DNA from: a virus
Strand: one strand, 5' to 3'
Virus record (IMG/VR): IMGVR_UViG_3300031851_000091
Coordinates: 1-33,686 of that record
DNA length: 33,686 nt
Shown here: positions 1 through 5,961 of the stretch, one piece after another
Layout: each line of letters starts with the position of its first letter
Position numbering within the stretch: position 1 is the first letter of the stretch
Made by a program: the position numbers and the translations under genes
Notes under the pieces: model-generated
What the model saw: the letters and a program-made list of their open reading frames with translations, nothing else
Database searches by the model: none
What the model was told of the DNA's origin: nothing

Positions 1-260
1 TTGCTTAGGCCTGCGGTAGCTGCTCTAGGCTTTTGGTTCATCTCCACCCCCGTTAGCTAATCGGAATTCGGTAGAATGAATAATCTCCCGCTCCTTTGTA
101 CTAAACGGACCGCCCTTGCTAGGCGCTTTCCATAGCAGAGTCTTAACGTCGTTATCCAAAGAAAACCATTCCTCGGACGCAGAGCTTAGATCGCCCAATG
201 ATATGCCCGCCTTGATAGCCATGACCGACTCGCCATAGGCTAGCATCGTAGCCGTGTTCT
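1..260. repeat. Left copy of the terminal direct repeat
   Basis: The first 260 bases match the last 260 bases (33427-33686) in the same orientation, with four substitutions at 33, 52, 101 and 133 of this copy. The repeat carries the 3' half of the annealing-protein gene and the start of the next small gene. It gives a circle or unit genome of 33,426 bases. A physical terminal repeat of one molecule would normally be identical, so the mismatches point to two strain variants joined in one assembly. Confidence 0.95.
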
Positions 261-639
261 CAATAAGTAATTCGTAAACTTCTTTCTGAGATATTCCTGC
301 CTTAGCTTCGTTCTGCTGAGATATGGCGTTAGCCACCTCATCCGCACTCGCGTACTCAGTACCACCCAATCCAAACGCCGCAAGCGCCCTTCCAAGACTT
401 GAAGTCTCGCAGTTCTCGACGTGCGACGTCTTGTTGATATTCGTAGAGCCACGCACCTCGTGAGCTAAGCCAGTAGCCAGGAGCTTGCCGTTGTCGCTGA
501 TTGACGCCTTGACCACCACGTCATCACCTTCCCATCGGACTATTTCGGTCTCAATAGAAAGATCTGGGTGCTTTGCTCTAAACTCTGAGACGCGCTCTGC
601 TACAGTTTTGTATTCCTTACCGTGAATATTTACAGGCAT
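25..639 (-). CDS. Putative single-strand annealing protein (Erf/Rad52-like)
   Basis: This 204-residue protein resembles phage single-strand DNA annealing proteins, which bind single-stranded DNA and promote strand annealing during replication and packaging. The recognisable part is residues 30-95: a beta-rich stretch with GLAHEVRGS, followed by NKTSHVENCETSSLGRAL and AAFGLGG, the helix-plus-glycine signature of small Erf/Rad52-like phage proteins. The remainder is acidic and ends in a glycine-rich tail (GGGDEPKA). It overlaps the preceding 62-residue gene by 10 bases and shares its promoter at 848-876. Across the contig junction it is followed by an SSB-like gene and, further on, SNase and NinG, so it fits a recombination module. 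The family call rests on motif memory only. Its 3' end is repeated, with variants, at 33451-33686. Confidence 0.55.
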   Translation of the reverse strand: MPVNIHGKEYKTVAERVSEFRAKHPDLSIETEIVRWEGDDVVVKASISDNGKLLATGLAHEVRGSTNINKTSHVENCETSSLGRALAAFGLGGTEYASADEVANAISQQNEAKAGISQKEVYELLIENTATMLAYGESVMAIKAGISLGDLSSASEEWFSLDNDVKTLLWKAPSKGGPFSTKEREIIHSTEFRLANGGGDEPKA

Positions 640-818
640 GACGGCTCTCCCTTAAGTTGCTCCATGCGAGTCTTAAGCTCGTTGCGGTAGAGAGAGTTCA
701 TTTCAGACTCGTACTGCAAATAGTCAGCAGAGTTCTTAGGATACGGATTGGCATCAAAGCCCTCACCGTAGAGATAGTCAGAAAAGGCCTGAGCCTTGGG
801 GAATTCTTTAAAATCCAT
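630..818 (-). CDS. Small hypothetical protein, 62 aa
   Basis: I do not recognise this gene firmly. It starts at ATG 818 behind a strong AAGGAG site and is the first gene after the promoter at 848-876. It overlaps the annealing-protein gene by 10 bases, so the two are probably co-translated. The product is acidic and aromatic. The segment GEGFDANPYPKNSADYLQYE weakly recalls the NPYP-containing core of ribosome-modulation-factor-like phage proteins, but key RMF residues cannot be confirmed by eye. A role in early host or ribosome manipulation would be speculation. Confidence 0.6.
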   Translation of the reverse strand: MDFKEFPKAQAFSDYLYGEGFDANPYPKNSADYLQYESEMNSLYRNELKTRMEQLKGEPSCL

Positions 819-823
819 GTCGT

Positions 824-843
824 TCTCCTTTTGTTATTGGAGA
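824..843 (-). promoter_or_regulatory. Leader inverted repeat overlapping the ribosome-binding site
   Basis: On the minus strand TCTCC (843-839) is separated by ten bases from GGAGA (828-824), which is the Shine-Dalgarno core of the 62-residue gene. The arm begins where a transcript from the promoter at 848-876 should start, so the leader could fold over its own ribosome-binding site. The stem is only five base pairs. Confidence 0.35.
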
Positions 844-847
844 GGAC

Positions 848-876
848 AGTATATAGATCAGTTTACTTCATCGCAA
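848..876 (-). promoter_or_regulatory. Sigma70-like promoter for the annealing-protein operon
   Basis: On the minus strand TTGCGA (876-871) and TATACT (853-848) are separated by exactly 17 bases, matching the -35/-10 layout at 4/6 and 5/6 positions. It sits just beyond the endolysin stop codon and about 30 bases upstream of the ATG of the 62-residue gene. It would let the recombination genes be transcribed apart from the late lysis operon. Confidence 0.6.
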
Positions 877-881
877 CAGTT

Positions 882-1325
882 TTATTTACCGTTGCGAATC
901 ATTTCTGTTAACTCAATAGCCCTAGATCTGACCTGCTTTGCCCACCGTGAGTCCATGAACTCGTCGGCTGCTAGGCTGTAGTCTGCCACCTCCATAGCGG
1001 CTAGTGCCTTCTTAAACAGTCTCAGACGTGTAGCCCCAAGATTAAAGCTAATGTCTATCAGTGCATTTTTTCGCGCATCGTCTAGGCTATTGAACCAGGG
1101 GTATTCTGCGCTTAGCTCTTTTGTGACCCGGAGGATGTCACCCTCAAGCAGCATGTCTACCTCTTCGTCGCTGAGGCCTATGCCGCCGTTGGGGTCTATG
1201 TTTCGTCCGATTCCGATAGTCCAGTGACCCGCCGAGCACATGTAGGCAACATGACGGCCATTTTTTTTGACTTCGCCCTCGTGGCGCTTGAGCATGTCTA
1301 TTAGCAGGCTATTCTTCGTCATCAT
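882..1325 (-). CDS. Endolysin, GH24 lysozyme
   Basis: This enzyme cleaves the beta-1,4 bond between N-acetylmuramic acid and N-acetylglucosamine in peptidoglycan at the end of infection. At 147 residues it has the normal length of a single-domain T4-type lysozyme. The catalytic glutamate is E16 in KRHEG. The active-site lobe is CSAGHWTIGIGRN at about 30-42, where Cys30 occupies the place of the usual aspartate and Thr36 follows, a variant seen in many phage lysozymes. ALIDISFNLGA at about 88-98 is the conserved helical lobe motif. There is no signal peptide or arrest segment, so export presumably needs a holin. It overlaps the upstream gene by 17 bases and has no strong ribosome-binding site, which suggests coupling. 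Two ATG codons in tandem can serve as start. Confidence 0.93.
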   Translation of the reverse strand: MMTKNSLLIDMLKRHEGEVKKNGRHVAYMCSAGHWTIGIGRNIDPNGGIGLSDEEVDMLLEGDILRVTKELSAEYPWFNSLDDARKNALIDISFNLGATRLRLFKKALAAMEVADYSLAADEFMDSRWAKQVRSRAIELTEMIRNGK

Positions 1326-1506
1326 AGGAATAGTTCATCTCTTGGCAAAGCATTTGAGAAGCAGAGGCTAAGACACCGACTACAGCGAAGAGAGACATTC
1401 CATCCTCTAGGAGTTCTGCAATTAGCTCATGCAGCCCTGTGTACATCCTTTCGGCTAAAACGTCCTGCTTGTCGGTGGTGTTTAACTGTACGACATTATC
1501 GCTCAT
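1309..1506 (-). CDS. Small hypothetical protein in the lysis region
   Basis: I chose ATG 1506 (MSDNVVQL) because it forms an ATGA overlap with the upstream lipoprotein-like gene; a longer form from 1521 would intrude further. The 65-residue product is acidic, with a predicted helix and a short hydrophobic patch (MSLFAVVGVLASAS, about residues 36-49) that could be a weak membrane segment, and it ends in acidic YDDEE. Its position directly before the endolysin makes a lysis role possible, but no family is recognised. Confidence 0.6.
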   Translation of the reverse strand: MSDNVVQLNTTDKQDVLAERMYTGLHELIAELLEDGMSLFAVVGVLASASQMLCQEMNYSYDDEE

Positions 1507-1748
1507 TTGGTCACCATGCACGGATCAGGGAGAATGATGCCAGTAGACAGCAGTAGAGCCGTTCTGGCGGCTTTTCTAATATACGACACAGGTTTGCCGC
1601 AGTACATCTTAAAATCGCTTACAGCGCCCCTAGTGATGTCTCCTGGGTCGTATCCGTCCTTGAGGTTCTCTGTGATGGCGCAGCTAACTGTTGCAGAAAA
1701 CAGTAGTGAGATTGCAATAGCCCGCCATATCGTGGTCGCTGATCGCAT
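1503..1748 (-). CDS. Small secreted or lipoprotein-like protein, lysis region
   Basis: The start is placed at ATG 1748 behind AGAGG; a GTG three bases upstream is also possible. The 81-residue product begins with a charged n-region and a hydrophobic core (AIAISLLFSATVSC), giving a signal peptide with a marginal lipobox at Cys23-24. The C-terminal part, MYCGKPVSYIRKAARTA, has the same spacing of YC, P, R and R as the lipoprotein encoded at 2318-2515, so the two look like diverged relatives. It overlaps the 3' end of the lipase gene by 65 bases. An outer-membrane lysis function (o-spanin-like) is plausible but unproven. Confidence 0.6.
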   Translation of the reverse strand: MRSATTIWRAIAISLLFSATVSCAITENLKDGYDPGDITRGAVSDFKMYCGKPVSYIRKAARTALLLSTGIILPDPCMVTK

Positions 1749-2349
1749 CACCTATACCTCTGTCTCTTCGGACGTACTTTTCTGGAGGGTTTATCCAAGT
1801 CTTACCCCAGTTGTCGAAGTAGACCATAGTTTGGCCTGCGTCTGGGCAGAACCCAATAGAGGGGATTCGAGCCACCATGTCAGAGCCGTGAACGAATGAG
1901 ACCTGAGACTTAAGGTCTCTCATCTTGGCCTTTGAGGGCCGCAGGAAGACGTTTGGCTTACCGAAGGTGATCAGCCTCACGTTAGGGAAGAATCGGCAGC
2001 AGTGAGCTGATAGCTCTGCCAGGGCACCGCCGAGAGAGTGACCTACAAAGATAATCTCTTTCTTGGGGTCAAGCTTAGATAAGATCTCTTTCCAAACTGA
2101 CCTGTGAGCCATCATGAAACCGCCATGCACCCACCGGCCACTGTAGCGCCAGGGGAATGCTGTCAGGTTAAAGATCCAATCTCTAGCCTGCTGTGTTCCT
2201 CGGAAGACTACATATTGATGCCTAGCATGCTCAATGATATATGCCGTGGTTGAGGTCTTGGAGTTTTCTATCTTGATAGCTCCGTCCATATCCTCGTCGT
2301 AGGCCTTCAGAGCGTACTTAGCCGCCTTCTTGATCAGTCTCTTGTTCAC
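1684..2349 (-). CDS. Class 3 lipase (alpha/beta hydrolase)
   Basis: The 221-residue protein has the full layout of the Lipase_3 family, which hydrolyses acyl esters of glycerides or phospholipids. VFRGT at about 48-52 is the oxyanion loop. FVGHSLGGALAEL at about 101-113 is the nucleophile elbow with Ser105. HGSDMVARIP carries the acid Asp157, and SDHDMAGY carries His206, completing a Ser-Asp-His triad. There is no signal peptide, so it should be cytoplasmic until lysis. The start is a GTG at 2349 that overlaps the upstream lipoprotein gene by 32 bases. It sits among lipoprotein-like, coiled-coil membrane and lysozyme genes, which suggests a role in breaking membrane lipids at lysis. A virion-borne or metabolic role cannot be excluded. 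Confidence 0.85.
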   Translation of the reverse strand: MNKRLIKKAAKYALKAYDEDMDGAIKIENSKTSTTAYIIEHARHQYVVFRGTQQARDWIFNLTAFPWRYSGRWVHGGFMMAHRSVWKEILSKLDPKKEIIFVGHSLGGALAELSAHCCRFFPNVRLITFGKPNVFLRPSKAKMRDLKSQVSFVHGSDMVARIPSIGFCPDAGQTMVYFDNWGKTWINPPEKYVRRDRGIGDAISDHDMAGYCNLTTVFCNS

Positions 2350-2515
2350 AGGTGATCTCGATACGGTTAGGAGCCACAGAGGTCGCTACAGCCTCACGAT
2401 TAGCAATGCGTTGAGAGGCAGGAAGGTCGCAATACTTCTGAACCGCATCGGACACTATGTCCAATGACGAGCAGTTGGCTAAGAATAGAACAGGTACGAG
2501 CAGTAGATATTTCAT
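2318..2515 (-). CDS. Small lipoprotein, lysis region
   Basis: The 65-residue product has a short lipoprotein signal (KYLLLVPVLFLANC) with the modified cysteine at position 15. Asn at -1 is unusual for signal peptidase II but tolerated. The mature part contains QKYCDLPASQRIANREAV and a second cysteine near the end, a pattern I associate with small phage outer-membrane lipoproteins. It starts immediately after the stop of the coiled-coil membrane gene and overlaps the lipase. By size, signal type and position it could be an Rz1-like outer spanin. The related gene at 1503-1748 is the alternative candidate. Confidence 0.65.
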   Translation of the reverse strand: MKYLLLVPVLFLANCSSLDIVSDAVQKYCDLPASQRIANREAVATSVAPNRIEITCEQETDQEGG

Positions 2516-2517
2516 AA

Positions 2518-2769
2518 TTACCCCATTGTGTTAAACCATGTCGTGATCCCGGCCACCACAACAATCCAGAAAAGACGCTCAGCGAACCGGCCGCTGACTG
2601 CATTAATTGCCATAGTGTCTATCTTTGACTCTATAGCAGTGATCTTGTCATCAATGGCTGACTGACGCTTAAACACTGTAGAAATTTGCTCCTCAGCCCT
2701 TGCTAGGGAAATCATGGTCTCGCTGAGCCTGTCTATTTTAAGCTCTACTCGCGTCAGCCGGTCTTCCAT
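2518..2769 (-). CDS. Coiled-coil protein with C-terminal membrane anchor
   Basis: The 83-residue product has a heptad-rich helix from about residue 5 to 55 (MEDRLTRVELKIDRL and following) and one transmembrane segment near the end (LFWIVVVAGITTWF, about 66-79). This is the architecture of XhlA-like, holin-associated proteins and of some membrane-anchored spanin partners. Its start codon follows directly after the stop of the metallophosphoesterase gene. With the lipoprotein right after it, the pair would make a plausible inner/outer-membrane lysis couple. No residue-level family match is certain. Confidence 0.6.
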   Translation of the reverse strand: MEDRLTRVELKIDRLSETMISLARAEEQISTVFKRQSAIDDKITAIESKIDTMAINAVSGRFAERLFWIVVVAGITTWFNTMG

Positions 2770-3954
2770 CTATATCACCACATTCGCTTGATCGTACTCT
2801 CGAGGGATCTCGTAGGTGCAAGTCATCAGCTTGCCTCCCTCTGCCTTGTAAACGATTAGGTCCATCGTGTGATTTGAACCATATCCCATGCTTGAGTGCC
2901 AACGGTCCGGTGGGGGCAAACAACCGTGCTTGGACACTGTTACTCCCTCAAACTCTTGAATACTCTGGTGGTGGAAATGGCCCACCAAGAATTGCCTGTG
3001 AGTAGTTTCGCCCCAATCTCTAGGCATGTCCCTGGGCATGATCTGGGCAAGTTTAGCGGCCTTTATCTTATCGCCGTGGTGTATGCCTAGCAGCCACTTA
3101 TTCCACCTAACATAATGAACATATTGAGATGATTTTAGCACATTTACTCTTGGCTCAGACTTAAAGTAAACCTCGAGCACCACCTGGATAACTAGGCTCG
3201 TGTGATCGTCATGATTGCCCCTAGCGACCACCAGAGTCACGTTGTCGCACTTAGTGAGCATCTGCTCAACGCCGTTCATTAGAACCTGTGCGCATGCTCT
3301 GAGCTGATCCTCGTAAGAGCATGACATGTCTACCAGGGTGCCCTTCGTGGTAGTGGATGGGTTGGCTCGGTCTGAATGCGCCAGATCTCCTAGAGAAACT
3401 AGCAGCCCATTTTTCGCTTCCGGCATCTGCTCAACGAGTGTAAAAATAGCCTCGTCGATCTCTTGGGTGGCCTTGCTGACATTGAAGTCTCTGTCACCTG
3501 TCTCCTTTTTGAATGCGAGTGCCCCAACGTGTGCGTCTCCTATGATAATGCTAGGCATGAGGTCGTCTTTGCGGATCTTCTTGCCCTTAGCCTTGCGCTT
3601 GACCGGGATAACTCCCTTGCAGAGCTGCTCAACAAAAGCATTAAAGGCTTCTGCCTTCTCAGCCTCTGCGGCAGTCCTCTTCGTTTTTAGCCAAATTTTC
3701 TCGTTGTCGTCTGTGGTGGTATAGATGGATCTGCCCGTCACTATCTCACCTTCGGGAACCAACCGCCTAGCATCGAAATTATCTGAATAGCCACGCTGAG
3801 CCGCAAAGTTTTTAACCGCCCCAATGTGGTCGCGTACTGTAGACGGAGAAACACCCAAGACACCCGCCGCTTTGGCAACCACTTCCCCGCAGTCTTCCCA
3901 GGCCTTTATAGCCTCGCGTTGGCGCTCAGTCTTGGCGTAATCTATTAGACTCAT
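2770..3954 (-). CDS. Metallophosphoesterase with N-terminal helix-turn-helix
   Basis: The 394-residue protein joins an HTH (about residues 24-45, AKAAGVLGVSPSTVRDHI) to a calcineurin-like metallophosphoesterase. Metal-binding motifs appear in order: GDAHVG (Asp140, His142), SLGDLAHSD (Asp190), ARGNHDDH (Asn247, His248), GIHHGD (His293) and VGHFHH (His326, His328). Such enzymes hydrolyse phosphodiesters or phosphomonoesters using two metal ions, and the HTH suggests DNA as the target or partner. It overlaps the upstream membrane gene by ATGA and lies between structural and lysis genes, as similar genes do in other podoviruses. Whether it is a nuclease, a phosphatase or a packaging helper cannot be decided here. 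Confidence 0.85.
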   Translation of the reverse strand: MSLIDYAKTERQREAIKAWEDCGEVVAKAAGVLGVSPSTVRDHIGAVKNFAAQRGYSDNFDARRLVPEGEIVTGRSIYTTTDDNEKIWLKTKRTAAEAEKAEAFNAFVEQLCKGVIPVKRKAKGKKIRKDDLMPSIIIGDAHVGALAFKKETGDRDFNVSKATQEIDEAIFTLVEQMPEAKNGLLVSLGDLAHSDRANPSTTTKGTLVDMSCSYEDQLRACAQVLMNGVEQMLTKCDNVTLVVARGNHDDHTSLVIQVVLEVYFKSEPRVNVLKSSQYVHYVRWNKWLLGIHHGDKIKAAKLAQIMPRDMPRDWGETTHRQFLVGHFHHQSIQEFEGVTVSKHGCLPPPDRWHSSMGYGSNHTMDLIVYKAEGGKLMTCTYEIPREYDQANVVI

Positions 3955-4226
3955 TGACCACCTTCTTTGTAATACTTCAGATCGGTTTGCAGGATCAAGA
4001 CTTCTTTCTGCAATGCTATGACTTCGTTTTCTAGTTTTCTTATATCAGGAAAGATATAGTTGTTCTGATTGCCCTTGAGATTTCTAGTCTCCTGAGCATT
4101 AACGTCTATCCGCTCGCTAATACTGGCATAGCCCCAAGTAGCAAAAGCCACTATAGATATAATCTGCAAAAGCCAGACTATACTGATCGTTATCTCTGAT
4201 CTGTCGTTTAGTTTTGGAACCGCCAT
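3951..4226 (-). CDS. Membrane protein with coiled coil (possible inner spanin)
   Basis: The 91-residue product has a short N-terminal cytoplasmic stretch, a transmembrane segment at about residues 12-32 (ITISIVWLLQIISIVAFATW), and a long C-terminal heptad-rich region (DIRKLENEVIALQKEVLILQ). A single N-terminal membrane anchor with a periplasmic coiled coil is the architecture of Rz-like inner spanins, and also of some holin-associated proteins. It overlaps the phosphoesterase gene by four bases. The assignment is by architecture and position only. Confidence 0.6.
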   Translation of the reverse strand: MAVPKLNDRSEITISIVWLLQIISIVAFATWGYASISERIDVNAQETRNLKGNQNNYIFPDIRKLENEVIALQKEVLILQTDLKYYKEGGQ

Positions 4227-4239
4227 TATTCACAAGAGC

Positions 4240-4521
4240 CTAATAGCCTTTTATCAAAAGCTTCTTGTAGTCAGGATCTGACAGCTTGCGACGGATGTAC
4301 TTGGCGTACTCTTGAGTGCCGATAGATGCACCGCACTCGCGTGACCATTGCTCAGCAATGACTAGGGGGATAGATCCTACCCAACGTGCTTTGGCATCGC
4401 CGTGCATCGAAGGGACGTGATCTCTTAAATCATGAATCTCTTTTAGGATTCCGCTTACGTCTTGGCTTCGGACTACCTGTATCTTGCTGTCCTCCGCTGT
4501 TATCTTCTCGTTTATTGACAT
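4240..4521 (-). CDS. Hypothetical protein, 93 aa
   Basis: I do not recognise this family. The product is mixed-charge and probably helical, with a basic C-terminal half (YAKYIRRKLSDPDYKKLLIK). It starts at ATG 4521, with GAGG about fourteen bases upstream. The gene overlaps the preceding 75-residue gene by 92 bases, unusually long for this genome. The overlap covers the low-complexity tail of the other product, so both reading frames can be real. It lies between the capsid gene and the phosphoesterase. Confidence 0.6.
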   Translation of the reverse strand: MSINEKITAEDSKIQVVRSQDVSGILKEIHDLRDHVPSMHGDAKARWVGSIPLVIAEQWSRECGASIGTQEYAKYIRRKLSDPDYKKLLIKGY

Positions 4522-4657
4522 CTTCTACTACCTCAAAGAATCCTGTTTCTAACACTTTCTTAACCATCTCAGGAGTGACTTCAACAATATCACCCACTTG
4601 GTAGCGAGCACCTTCTATCCACGGTTGACGTGGGCTAGTGCAGATAATTTTTGTCAT
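4430..4657 (-). CDS. Small hypothetical protein with basic tail
   Basis: Residues 1-50 form a compact beta-rich unit (QPWIEGARYQVGDIVEVTPE) that could be a small SH3-like barrel, followed by a disordered, basic, serine/glycine-rich tail (GSPKPRRKRNPKRDS). It may be a virion decoration or head-closure component given its place two genes after the major capsid protein. That placement is the only support for such a role. The tail is encoded in the 92 bases shared with the next gene. Confidence 0.55.
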   Translation of the reverse strand: MTKIICTSPRQPWIEGARYQVGDIVEVTPEMVKKVLETGFFEVVEDVNKREDNSGGQQDTGSPKPRRKRNPKRDS

Positions 4658-4668
4658 ATGGTTACTTC

Positions 4669-4926
4669 TTATTTCTTTGTAGACTTAGCGCCACTACACT
4701 TCCACCGCTTTCGGCTTAGGTTGTTAGGCGTGTTAGGGTCGTTCTGCTTTGCTTTCGATAAGCGCTTCTTGATCCCGAGAGATCTAGCGCAGTATGAGTC
4801 ACCCTTGCTAGTTCCGGGTTTAACTCTAGCCCCACCATCGCTAGCCTTACCGGCCTGCCCATAGCTGACCTTCTTGCCCGACGCTGTGACCTTTACTTTG
4901 GCCTTACCCTTTCTTGGTGTTGCCAT
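4669..4926 (-). CDS. Small very basic protein, 85 aa
   Basis: The product is rich in lysine and arginine throughout (RKGKAKVKVTASGKKVSYGQ) and contains SYCARSLGIKKRLSKAKQ and NNLSRKRWKCSGAKS, with two cysteines about 30 residues apart. Such short basic proteins occur near capsid genes of environmental phages and may bind DNA or RNA, but no function is established to my knowledge. It is the first gene after the capsid terminator, with a GAGG site at good distance from ATG 4926. Confidence 0.65.
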   Translation of the reverse strand: MATPRKGKAKVKVTASGKKVSYGQAGKASDGGARVKPGTSKGDSYCARSLGIKKRLSKAKQNDPNTPNNLSRKRWKCSGAKSTKK

Positions 4927-4936
4927 GCTTACCTCA

Positions 4937-4972
4937 TAGAAAAGGCCGAGACCCCCGAAGAGATCCCGGCCT
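4937..4972 (-). terminator. Intrinsic terminator after the major capsid gene
   Basis: Read on the minus strand, a 10-bp stem (AGGCCGGGAT with GTCTCGGCCT, two G-U pairs) continues into CTC/GGG and closes on a TTCG tetraloop, giving 13 paired positions. It is followed by a run of four T. It begins seven bases after the capsid stop codon, so it should end or attenuate the capsid transcript before the small late genes. Confidence 0.85.
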
Positions 4973-4979
4973 ATCCGAC

Positions 4980-5942
4980 TTAGCTCACGTCAGCGATAAC
5001 GCCGTGTGCTGCTTCGTTGTCTACCTGTAGACCAAACTCTACAGAGATCAAACGACGCTCGGCATGGCCGGTACGCGCTAGAGGCTTCTGTGAAGTAGGC
5101 TTGAGGTATGCTACTCGTGCGTAGTTAGGGTCGAGGACCAGAACGTCGCGTGAGCGGCTAAAGCGTGAAGGAACAATCTGTAGCTCACCGAAGTCTGAAA
5201 TGTAGACGTCGATTGCAGCGTTCAGCTTGCTGTCTTCTGCTTCTTTGAAGCGTGTAGCGTTGCCTGTGAAGGCAGAGATAGTCTGCTTCTGTGAAGGACC
5301 ACAGATTACGACTGAAGGCTCAGCGCCTTGTGTCCAACAATCAGCAATAACGCTCTTGAGGAGTGCCTCAGTGATTGCTCGCTGTGTGCCGTCAGTTGCC
5401 GCTGCATCAACGTAGCCTGCATCGCCAGAACCTGAAGTAGTACCATCAGCACCACTAGTTCCACGATTAGCGTTAGTGCGGAGGAACGCAGGGAGGCCCG
5501 CAGATGAGCGAGCTGTGCCAGAAGCACCGGCTGAGCCTGCTACGTTGTCGCAAAGCATAGTTTCCATATCACGCTTAAGCTCTTTGAGCTTGTATGCGAT
5601 CTGCTTGGCAGTAGTCTGTGCATCGCCTGCGCCGTTTACAGCGTTGGCAGTGTCAGACACTTCTACGACCTTGTCAGAGATCTGCGTGTAGTTGCCCTGA
5701 CGGACAGCGTTAGTTGGTGCATCGTTACCTGGAGCAGACTCGCCCTCGATTACACGGTTTGAAGTGCTAGCTGCTGCTAGAGACACTACACCCCACTCGA
5801 AGTAAGTGTTGTCCACGTTGCGACGGCCAATAGCAGACATCACTGGTGTGTCAGTTGGAGAGATCGAGATCATTGCTTCTTGCAAATCTTCTCGGATGGT
5901 TGAGACGTCATAGGTCTCGTTAGTGTTAGCTGTTACGCCCAT
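4980..5942 (-). CDS. Major capsid protein, SU10-like
   Basis: The 320-residue protein builds the icosahedral head and resembles the SU10 major capsid family (DUF5309), a lineage of the HK97 fold. The N-terminus carries the typical segment DVSTIREDLQEAMISISPTD with TPVMSAIGR, followed by NTYFEWGVVSL and an E-loop-like EGESAP region. The C-terminal half has VVICGPSQKQTIS, DVYISDFGELQIVPSRF and DVLVLDPNYARVAYL, the usual hallmark strands. It starts at ATG 5942 behind AGGTGA. A scaffold gene precedes it and a strong terminator follows, fitting a highly expressed late gene. Confidence 0.92.
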   Translation of the reverse strand: MGVTANTNETYDVSTIREDLQEAMISISPTDTPVMSAIGRRNVDNTYFEWGVVSLAAASTSNRVIEGESAPGNDAPTNAVRQGNYTQISDKVVEVSDTANAVNGAGDAQTTAKQIAYKLKELKRDMETMLCDNVAGSAGASGTARSSAGLPAFLRTNANRGTSGADGTTSGSGDAGYVDAAATDGTQRAITEALLKSVIADCWTQGAEPSVVICGPSQKQTISAFTGNATRFKEAEDSKLNAAIDVYISDFGELQIVPSRFSRSRDVLVLDPNYARVAYLKPTSQKPLARTGHAERRLISVEFGLQVDNEAAHGVIADVS

Positions 5943-5961
5943 AATGGTTCACCTAAAGTAG

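Noticed and set aside
2866-2882. Another GGTTCAAATC tRNA-like motif on the minus strand
   Set aside because: It is coding sequence of the phosphoesterase (Gly-Ser-Asn-His) with no cloverleaf around it.
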